Assembly (NCBI GenBank): GCA_963971285.1 | Contig: OZ020252.1 | Location: 10,081,662-10,145,661, forward strand | Direction: 5' to 3' | Origin: Astropecten irregularis | Lineage: Eukaryota; Echinodermata; Asteroidea; Paxillosida; Astropectinidae | Length of the DNA stretch: 64,000 nt | Shown here: positions 51,820 to 62,500 of the stretch, piece after piece | Layout of the letters: every line of letters begins with the position of its first letter | Numbering within the stretch: position 1 is the stretch's first letter | Made by a program: the position numbers and the translations under genes | Notes under the pieces: generated by a model | The model's input: only the letters and a program-made list of their open reading frames with translations | Database searches by the model: none | What the model was told of the DNA's origin: nothing

Positions 51820-52300
51820 TTTTCGTCATCATGACGTCATCAGGTGTCACGTGACAGTGTCTTAAAGGGGCAAACTTCAGACATCAATTATGAACGAACC
51901 CTTGGTCCGATTGAGTTGAAACTTGGTATGTATCTAAGTCGGGAAGTGTTATATCGAAAAATTGCAATGACGTCATCATGACGTCATTCCCTGATTTTTT
52001 ATGATTTATTGAAATTTTGGGTCATTAAAGTTCTTTTAACGATATCCAGTAAACGAAACAAGATATCTTTGAATTTCTTTTTGATAATTCTTCAGCATAC
52101 ACCATAGATGAACACTGCATAGACAAAAATTCAGTGACGTCATCATGACGTCATAAAAAATGTGATTTTTATAACACATAGTAGGAACGGCCGATGGCCT
52201 TGAAAATTGGTACATTGGTGAATTGGAGGTTCGGGATTGTAATTATGAAGTTACGTCAAGACAGCGTCATTTTTTTTTTTTTTTTGATTTTTTAAATATT
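51820..52300. repeat. repeat with TGACGTCATCATGACGTCAT palindromes
   Basis: The palindrome GACGTCATCATGACGTCAT or a near copy occurs three times, about 140-165 bp apart (51823, 51967, 52133). Related sequence is seen at 22.75-22.9 kb. Full TGACGTCA octamers are CRE-like, but here they belong to a repeat. Confidence 0.5.
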
Positions 52301-52328
52301 TTTCACGCTATATCCCATTGACTTGTAC

Positions 52329-52705
52329 AGGGCAAACAGGAAGTAGCTCCTCATTTAAAAGTGGTAAGAGCTAGGATCATGATTCTTTCACCAAATATCA
52401 ATGTTAGGCAAGGTCTTTCTTTGTGACACATTGCTTGACCTCTGTGACCTCTACTTCCGGTCAAACAGGAAGTAGCTCCTCATTTAAAAGTGGTTACAGC
52501 TATGATCATGATTTTTTCACCAAAAGTGAATGTGAGGCAATTTCCTTCATTTGTGTCACATTGCTTGACCTCTGTGACCTCTACTTCCGGTCAAACAGGA
52601 AGTAGCTCCTCATTTAAAAGTTGTAAGAGCTAGGATCATGATTCTTTCAGCAAAAGTAAATGTTAGGCAAGGTCTTTCCCTGTGACACAAACATGACCAA
52701 GTCAA
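52329..52705. repeat. ~129-bp tandem repeat, three units
   Basis: The unit has GTCAAACAGGAAGTAGCTCC, TCATTTAAAAGTGGTAAGAG, CTAGGATCATGATTCTTTCA and TTGCTTGACCTCTGTGACCT. Three head-to-tail copies end near 52700. The 60-residue frame over it is an artefact. Confidence 0.8.
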
Positions 52706-53596
52706 GTGACTTCAGATTTAAGGTGCACTCTTCAAAAGTATAAAGCTTAATAATATCTTAATCAAATGTTTTTGTGTGCATAATGTTTTGACAATTTTTT
52801 AATATCATAAAACGGAAAAGCCATGTGTTCTGTTTTCAACAGACACAATCTCTAGTTTTCTTTCCTTTTGTCCACTTTTTATTTCACCCCACAGATCTTA
52901 CGAAAAATCTGAAATTGGACTCAATTTTTTTCACCTGTGGCCAAATTGTTTCATCTATAATGATACTTGTTTCAGCTTCATTTATTTTTGTTTGAAATTT
53001 AACTTATACTATGAAGGTAGTTTTGGAAAGAGAAAACTTAAAAACAAACAAAAACAGAACTGTTTTGTGTGTACTACATTAAGCTCCAAAATCAACGCGC
53101 TGAGCTGATTATTATAATTTGTATACCCTCAAATATTTTTAAATATCCATTTTGGGGGTCATATTGTGTGATTATGACGGGTAATCACAACGGGTTCAGT
53201 GCTTCAGCCTGTTGTGGAGACTTGATACAATTTGGCTTAAAATTTGGCCATAAATTGTTTTGAAATTGGAGGGTTGCTTCATGAAATCTAGTAGAAAGTC
53301 GGTTACGGAAAAAGGACATTTCATGGTGTTATTTTCTTGGGGCAAATTAGCAAAAAATATGTCTGGTTAACAAACCAAAAATTGAAAAGAATTGGGTAGA
53401 TGAGGGTTCAAACTACCATTTGCAATATTGCACCAAAAACTGAGAGACTCCTGGATGAGGTTTTTTAAACCGTGAAGTTGAGGGATTTTACATTAAAGTC
53501 AATGGGAATGTATTAATTTTGTGCATCCTTCTGAGAGAAACACCGCCCTCATCGGTGACCATCGCTCAGTTTTATTGAGCAACACAGTCTCACAAG

Positions 53597-56500
53597 ATGG
53601 CGGCGCTGAGGCAGATTCCACTGAGTTGCAGCGGTCACACGAGGCCGGTTGTACATCTAGACTTCAGTGGAATTACACCTGATGGATACTTCCTAATCAG
53701 CGCTTGTAAAGGTACGATGGGCCTGGCTTTGTGGCTAACGTCCTTTCCTTGTGGTTTACAGATTAGACGAAACTCAAACGTTCAAGTCGGTGTCCCTGCT
53801 GTTTGACTTGAGTGTTGTTGTGTTTCACGTCTGTTTTTCAGCATTTACAAATGATAGGCTGCGGGGGGGGGGGGGGGGGGGGGCGCTACATGGGGAATTG
53901 TGATAAGAAGGGATCACCAAAACATATTACTCCTCAGAAGTGATACTTTTGACTTGTTCCTTGGTCCTTAAAAATCCTAACGTTAGATTGAGTTTGTGCA
54001 ACATTTCAGTGTTAAAATGCAATTTTCTTACGCCCTTCAAGTTCTTGCAAACTTGAAAATAGCCTGTCTGATCACTAGTTGCGATGATCGTAACCCTAGG
54101 TCTGACCAGGGACTGGGACCTTAGGGTTACGACAAAACTTGTTCAAAAAAATGGGTACGACCTTTTTGGCCAACTCCTGAAGTACGTTTCCACTTAGTTT
54201 TCCACTTTCCAAAATCCAAACACAAAATCTGACTACATGGATCTGATCGGTACTTATCAATGAGTCATATAAAACCACTTTGAATATCGAAAGATCATTT
54301 TCTGCAGAAAAAATGACCAAAAACTTACCGAAGGTGTCGAGATTCCCTCCGTTTGCCGTCAGTCGGCCATTTTGAATAGTGCGCAGTGCCATCTCGACCA
54401 AATTACGTCATGCGCAATGCCGTTTTGGCTGTTCCACCTTTCAAACTCAAACTCGCAGCCCTATGGAGGGCTCGTTTCACGTGCGTTGTACAGTGCTATA
54501 CACGGCATATCGCATACAGTGTTAGTTGCGATGATCGTAACCCTAGGTCTGACATGGGGACAGGGACCTTAGGGTTACGAAGAAGTTCATTCAAACATTG
54601 GAGAAAAACTTTTTGGCCAACTCCTGAAGTACGTTTTCACTTAGTTTTCCACTTTCCAAAATCCAAACACAAAATCTGACTACATAGATCTGATCGGTAC
54701 TTATCAATGAGTCATATAAAACCACTTTGAATATCGAAAGATCATTATATTCAGAACAAATGACCCAAAACTTACCGAAGGTGTCGAGATTCCCTCCGTT
54801 CGCCGTCAATCGGCCATTTTGAATAGTGCGCAGTGTACCATCTCGACCAAATTACGTCACGTGAAATGCCGTTTTGGCTGTTCCACCTTTCAAACTCAAA
54901 CTCGCAGCCCTATGGAGGGCTCGTTTCACGTGCGCTGTACAGTGCTATACAGTACACGGCATATCGCATACTGTGTGTGAGCATGGAGCTAGCTCCATGG
55001 TGTGAGCGTGTCCAACGGCCGCCGCGCGCCGCACATGCTTCGGTGTATTGGGTTAAATAAATCACAGGTTATTGAATTGACCAGACCCTTGTCAAAACAC
55101 CCAATACGTGTGCCGAAACTGACGAATTAAGTTTATTTTCCGCCGCTCTTCTGATATGACAGGTGAAGAAAAATGTATATGGCGTGATTTTTTTCCCGAC
55201 ATCTAAATAAAAATATTCTGATCGAACGTCCTTCCAAAGTACCGTAAATCGCAGGCTGATCAGCTTATAAATCTAACTTAAATTTCACTCAGTTATTTTG
55301 TTCAATTATTGGCCAAGTAGAAACACTCTTTTCATAATTATACTTAATCTAAAAAAAAATATCCTGAAATCCTTCCGAAACCGACCGACGATCGCATTAT
55401 AAAATCAAAGACGTAAAAACATTGCCCACACCGCAGAGAAATACAGCCTGGTATCCGCGTGCGTAATAGCCACAGTTTCAAAGCAAACGTAGTTAACGTA
55501 CATTGTGTACGTGCACCAGCGAAAGTCTCAATCAGTACATTACACGTGCCGTGGGCTTGCGCGCGGTCGGAAGGCCTACCTCAGTTTTTGGATCGCGGCC
55601 GGGTTCGTTCCACCGTTACGGACGGCGGCTCACGGCCGGCCGGCTCGGTACAGAGTTTCGCCGTGGGCTTGAAATGTATGTTGCGCTCGGTCGGTACCTT
55701 TTTGGATCGCGGCCGGGTTCGTTACCGTATACGGACGGTGGCCCACAGCCGGCCGGCTCGGTACAGATTTGTAGTAAGAAATGGTGGTTTTCCGATGGAA
55801 TATTCCGGTGATATTTTTTAGGAATATATCCTCACTGTCCTACCGGGTAGAGCATTTTTGGTGTAATTGATGACCGAATATATTTTTCAGTCCACTGTTA
55901 ATTCTGACCACTATGCGCGATCTGTGATGAGGTGGATGACCTTTTTATTTCTGTTTGATCATGGATCGATTGGGTCGGCGCCGAGTTTGTTACTTGCTAA
56001 CATTTTGTCTGTTTGTGGGACCATTCATGAAGGAAATCATTTGAAAATCTTAGCAATTTCCTTCAGGTATCAGCAGCAGCTTGACATGGACAAACTATGC
56101 GAACTTAAAAAAAACCTCCTCCATACTGTATGCGATATGCGTGTACATGTACACGTACACGGTACATCACATCACAATGCACAGCGCACGTGTTATTCTG
56201 GGAACACCCTCCATAGGGCTGCGAGGTTGAGTTTGAAAGGTGGAACAGCCAAAACGGCATTTCACGTGACGTATTTGGTCGAGATGGCATACTGCGCACT
56301 ATTCAAAATGGCCGACTGAGGGCAAACGGAGGGAATCTCGACACCTTCGGTAAGTTTTGGGTCATTTTTTCTGCATAAAATAATCTTTCGATATTCTAAG
56401 TGGTTTTATATGACTCATTGATAAGTACCGATCAGATCCATGTAGTCAGATTTTGTGTTTGGATTTTGGAAAGTGGAAAACTAAGTGGAAACGTACTTCA

Positions 56501-59500
56501 GGAGTTGGCCAAAAAGTTTTTCTCCAATGTTTGAATGAACTTCTTCGTAACCCTAAGGTCCCTGTCCCCATGTCAGACCTAGGGTTACGATCATCGCAAC
56601 TAATACAGTGTGTGAGCGTGTCCGTCAAATAAATCACAGGTTATTGAATCAGTGACCAGACCCGTGCGCCGAAACTGCCGAATTAAGTTTATTTTCCGCC
56701 GCTCTTCTGATATGACAGGTGAAGAAAAACGTATACGGCGTGATTTGTTTCCGACAAATTGCGACAATCAACACAGGCCGACATCGAACACATGCGAAAT
56801 CTAAATAAAAATAAAAATATTCTGATCGACCGTCCTTCCAAAGTACCGTAAATCGTCGGCTGATCAGCTTATAAATCTTACTTGAATTTCAATTTCAGTA
56901 TTCAATATTTTGTTCAATTGGCCACTTAGAAACACTCTTTTCATAATTATACTGAATCTAAAAAAATTATCGTGAAATCCTTCCGAAACCGACCGACGAT
57001 CGCATTAAAAAAATTAAGACGTACAAACATTGCCCACACCGCAGAGAAAGACAGCCTGGTATCCGCGTGCGTAATAGCCACAGTTTCAAAGCAAACGTGC
57101 ACCAGCGAAAGTCTCAATCAGTACGTAATACACACGTGCCGTGCATGTGCTTGAAATGAAGTGTATATTGCGCTCGGTCGGAAGGCCTACCTTTTTTGAT
57201 CGCGGCCGGCGTCGCTCCACCGTTACGGTCGGTGGCTCACGGCCGGCCGGCTCGGTACAGATTTCGCCGTGGGCTTGAAATGTTGCGCTCGGTCGGCACC
57301 TTTTTGGATCGCGGCCGGGTTCGTTACCGTATACGGCTCGGTACAGTGGAATATTCCGGTGATATTTTTACTAAATTGTCCTCACTGTCCTACCGGGTAT
57401 GATCATTTTTTGTGTAATTGATGACCGGATATATTTTTCAGTCCAGCGTTAATTCCGACCACTGCGCGATCTGTGATGAGGTGGATGACCTTTTTATTCT
57501 GTTTGATCATGGATTGGGTCGGCACCGAGTTTGTGACCTGCTAACATATTTTGTCTGTTTGTGAGACCATTCATAAAGGAAATCATTTGATAATCTTAGC
57601 AATTTCCTTTAGTTCATGATGAAAGATTTGAATTGTCAGCGGCAGCTTGACATGGGCAAACAATGCGGACTTAAAAAAAACCTCCTCCATACTGTTGACG
57701 ATATGCGTGTACACGGTATATCATGCACAGCGCACGTGTTATTCTGGGAACACCCTCCATAGGGCTGCGAGTTTGAGTTTGAAAGGTGGAACAGCCAAAA
57801 CGGCATTGCGCATAACGTAATTTGGTCGAGATGGCACTGCGCACTATTCAAAATGGCCGACTGACAGCAAACGGAGGGAATCTCGACACCTTCGGTAAGT
57901 TTTTGGTCATTTTTTTCTGCAGAAAATGATCTTTCGATATTCAAAGTGGTTTTATATGACTCATTGATAAGTACCGATCAGATCCATGTAGTCAGATTTT
58001 GTGTTTGGATTTTGGAAAGTGGAAAACTAAGTGGAAACGTACTTCAGGAGTTGGCCAAAAAGGTCGTACCCATTTTTTTGAACAAGTTTTGTCGTAACCC
58101 TAAGGTCCCAGTCCCTGGTCAGACCTAGGGTTACGATCATCGCAACTAGTCTGATCACGTGAGGCCATTTTGTCTGGTCCGGTTAGTCTAGTGCCAAGAC
58201 CCAACAGAACAAGAGTGTTCAAAATGTCAGGGTAGAAACCCGACTATTCTCGTCTGTGGCCGTCCGTGCAGCCGTGAAATGTTGTTATCGTTTTTACCCC
58301 ACAATAATTTGACAATAGGGCCTAGGCCTATCCCACAAAAATCAAAGTCCTGCCCTCTTTCCACAAAATTAACCTTGCTAATATTAATGTAGAAGAGGAC
58401 ACAACGAATGTCAGTTTAGGTAAGTAACTTTCCAAAAAGTAGTTTTCCTTTCCTTTATTGGGACCCGTCTCATCACAATCCCCAAGCGCTACATGACAGT
58501 GGCCACTGGTCCACGTGTTTTACTCAATACGTGTAGGCTAGGCTTGGGCGATTCCAGCATTTTCGGAATTGATTCCGATTCCAAGTTGGAATCGCGATTC
58601 CAGTTGGAATCGATTCCATTTTTCACCGGCAAAAATAACATTGAAATAAAGGCAAACTCCGGGGGCGACGTACGCACCAACGAGTACAAGTTCGTATGGG
58701 GAATTGTGATAAGAAGGGATCACCAAAACATATTACTCCTCAGAAGTGATACTTTTGACTTGTTCCTTGGTCCTTAAAAATCCTAACGTTAGATTGAGTT
58801 TGTGCAACATTTCAGTGTTAAAATGCAATTTTCTTACGCCCTTCAAGTTCTTGCAAACTTGAAAATAGCCTGTCTGATCACGTGAGGCCATTTTGTCTGG
58901 TCCGGTTAGTCTAGTGCCAAGACCCAACAGATCAAGAGTGTTCAAAATGTCAGGGTAGAAACCCGACTATTCTCGTCTGTGGCCGTCCGTGCAGCCGTGA
59001 AATGTTGTTATCGTTTTTACCCCACAATAATTTGACAATAGGGCCTAGGCCTATCCCACAAAAATCAAAGTCCTGCCCTCTTTCCACAAAATTAACCTTG
59101 CTAATATTAATGTAGAAGAGGACACAACGAATGTCAGTTTAGGTAAGTAACTTTCCAAAAAGTAGTTTTCCTTTCCTTTATTGGGACCCGTCTTATCACA
59201 ATCCCCAAGCGCTACATGACAGTGGCCACTGGTCCACGTGTTTTACTCAAAACGTGTAGGCTAGGCTTGGGCGATTCCAGCATTTTCGGAATTGATTCCG
59301 ATTCCAAGTTGGAATCGCGATTCCAGTTGGAATCGATTCCATTTTTCACCGGCAAAAATAACATTGAAATAAAGGCAAACTCTGGGGGCGACGTACGCAC
59401 GAACGAGTACAAGTTCGTATGGGGAATTGTGATAAGAAGGGATCACCAAAACATATTACTCCTCAGAAGTGATACTTTTGACTTGTTCCTTGGTCCTTAA

Positions 59501-62500
59501 AAATCCTAACGTTAGATTGAGTTTGTGCAACATTTCAGTGTTAAAATGCAATTTTCTTACGCCCTTCAAGTTCTTGCAAACTTGAAAATAGCCTGTCTGA
59601 TCACGTGAGGCCATTTTGTCTGGTCCGGTTAGTCTAGTGCCAAGACCCAACAGATCAAGAGTGTTCAAAATGTCAGGGTAGAAACCCGACTATTCTCGTC
59701 TGTGGCCGTCCGTGCAGCCGTGAAATGTTGTTATCGTTTTTACCCCACAATAATTTGACAATAGGGCCTAGGCCTATCCCACAAAAATCAAAGTCCTGCC
59801 CTCTTTCCACAAAATTAACCTTGCTAATATTATTGTAAGGGACACAACGAATGTCAGTTTAGGTAAGTAACTTTCCAAAAAGTAGTTTTCCTTTCCTTTA
59901 TTGGGACCCGTCTTATCACAATCCCCAAGCGCTACATGACAGTGGCCACTGGTCCACGTGTTTTACTCAATACGTGTAGGCTAGGCTTGGGCGATTCCAG
60001 CATTTTCGGAATTGATTCCGATTCCAAGTTGGAATCGCGATTCCAGTTGGAATCGATTCCATTTTTCACCGGCAAAAATAACATTGAAATAAAGGCAAAC
60101 TCCGGGGGCGACGTACGCACGAACGAGTACAAGTTCGTAAGATTTCAGCAAGGCAAAGGCATTGGGACAGCGACCAAGTAGCCACTTTGTCTAGTAAATA
60201 GTGTTAGGTATACCGGCAACTAAAACCCCTCGTTTTTCAGTATTGCCGGCAACTTCTAAATGCACAAATAACGTCATCTTATTTTTTTTATCAGTCATAC
60301 CACGCGAAGTATAGTAAGGAATTAGTGGTCATACATCGTGAGTCGTTCAGCAGATAATTTTCTTGCCAATCTATAATTTCTGAGTGATTTTAGTTTGTGA
60401 TAATCTTACAAAATCCACATTTTATTGGCAAGAATTTAATTCAATAGCCTTGAAAAAACGTGGCCCAAACATGGGAATAACTTTTTCTTCGCCCGATGCC
60501 GCACCCAGAGGAATATCCATTTATAAATTCATAACCGAACCAAACAGTTTCCGACGGCGCTGCGGAGACAACTTTCCTACCTTCCGTTTTGGTTTATTAC
60601 TTCTCGAGTCAAAACTATTCCATTTAAATAAGATTACGAAGGTGAAGTCGAGTAGGGCCTATTTCTACTTTTTCATTGGCAAAAATGGATCGCAGATTCG
60701 TCGACATTTTAAGCAAGAAAGTCTACGTCTTTTCTCCACATTTTCGTCAACCTCGAAAGATGTTTACGTTGCGTTCCTTGGTTGGTGCCCGCGGGACGCT
60801 ACACCATAAATTGGCAACCCATCAATGGAACCAGCGCGCTGGTTTTCAGGCAACCATGTGCAAGCTTGTCAGTGAATACACCGATCCAGTAGGCATGGCA
60901 ACTGCCGGACAACAACGCACACACCCAATGTATCATGATTTCCCACCACTGAACGCACCTCTAAGACCAAAAAAAAAAAAACATGGTTCATTTCTGCTCA
61001 GCCAGGGCATCGCGAGTCAGAAAAATAAAAAATACAAACACCATTTGACCATGGTTAAGAATAAAACTTGGGTTTGTAAAAGAATTGTCTTCCAAAACAA
61101 AAGTAAAATCAACGAAATATGTGTAGTAAAGAATACAAAATTCATAACATTTTATCGGACAAAATGGCGGCAATTTGTCGGATCTTATATAGTGCGTTGT
61201 GATTGGGCAATTTGTCAAGAGGCGTGGCCTACCTGATCGGTGCGCTGTCACAAAATGCAGTGTCCGATAATATTATTGGACAATGGACACAACACACCAC
61301 ATGCACACGCGTACCACGTGGCCGCATGGCCCGGCTCATGCAGCAGCATTGCATCCAGAAAATTCCAAGATTGGTAACCGCGCCGCACCATTCAAAGCAT
61401 ACAAACGTGCACCAGCGAAGTACACAGTGGCAAATTTGCAATCTGGCCGGAAGTGCAAGCATACTTGTATGACATGTACAACGTGTGTGTTTGGTGTAGT
61501 CAAGTTGCGCTCGGTACCGTGGGTTTCGGCCGGCTTCAGAGCAGATTTTGCGGTAAGAAAGTGACTTGTCACGCTGAGAAAGTCATGAACAACTCTGACT
61601 GAATATTCTGTAAGGTTGCCGGAACCAAATCAATGCAAGATTCCGGAACGATATGCACGTAGATTGAGACCAGAATCTCACATATTTTAATACGTCGCTG
61701 CAACGATCATTGTATCATGTTTTATAAACTTTTCCAACTAATCCTACAGAGCTATGCATCAATTGATCGTGCACATTCGACAAAACAGACGGTGCCGCAC
61801 GCAGTTTATAAGTTCTGTGATGTGTTAATCAGCCAGGATTCATTTCTTGGAAGAATGCAATCGTTTCATTCATCGTTGGTTCAATGATCGAACGACCCAA
61901 TAATCGCTCGGCGCATTTTGGAATCGAAACTCAAAAACAAAAAATCGAAAAATTCACTGAATCAGTTCCGAAAAAAAATGGGATCGCGATTCCGATTCCA
62001 AATTTGGAATCGATTCTCATCGATTCCAGCGTGGAATCGCCCAAGCATAGTGTAGGCCCCGGGGCCGATTTCACTAACGCTTTGCGATCATCGTAAAGCC
62101 AAAATCCATCGATCGATACTTTGCGTAGCAATTTTCCGTTTAGCGATGGATTTGGGCTTTACGATGATCGCAAAGCGTTAGTGAAATCGGCCCCAGGCCT
62201 ACTTTTTTATGAAGTTGTAAAATGTATAATTGGGATTTACACATCCTCCATGCATATACTTGTGGAAACTTAGACTTGCCTGCAATGACAATGACTTACA
62301 ACAGCACCTTGTTCCTGTTTTACGCTCAATTGCAGAATACCCCGCCACTCACCTCTCCCTCATTGAAGCTGTGTACATTGTAGTACTAGACCGCTCATAT
62401 GTTTGTGCATAGGGATTTTGAGTGGCGGGATATTTTGCAATTACTCAAATTGTTTTGTTTTGCTTTTTTTATTTCAGTTTTTAATGTTACCATTCCTAAT

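Larger units (their letters stand above)
54076..58148. mobile_element. long-TIR DNA element, 4,073 bp, 10-bp target duplication
   Basis: The ends TAGTTGCGATGATCGTAACC and its exact inverse lead into arms of about 440 bp. The target GTCTGATCAC is duplicated at 54066-54075 and 58149-58158. Empty sites in the neighbouring array units (58873 and 59596 regions) show the sequence without insertion. Duplication length and long arms fit Mutator-like or fold-back elements. Inside lie a nested relative and a short protein-like stretch at 57442-57564, but no recognisable transposase. Confidence 0.9.
53884..60139. repeat. 723-bp tandem array in STRAP intron 1, interrupted by a transposon
   Basis: The units contain GGGGAATTGTGATAAGAAGG, GAAGTGATACTTTTGACTTG, GGCCATTTTGTCTGGTCCGG, CAATAGGGCCTAGGCCTATC and the GATTCC/GGAATC block. 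Starts recur at 58493, 59216 and 59936 (periods 723 and 720). A first, partly deleted unit starts at 53884. It is cut by the 54076-58148 element and resumes at 58149. Repeated 94-residue frames here are artefacts of the unit. Confidence 0.88.

Noticed and set aside
55459-56319. 102- to 150-codon frames inside the nested element
   Set aside because: The parallel region of the outer element breaks these frames with indels; no conserved residues.
58489-60181. 94- and 66-codon frames repeated three times
   Set aside because: They arise from the 723-bp tandem unit and show no protein family; the repetition is of DNA, with frames kept by near-identity.
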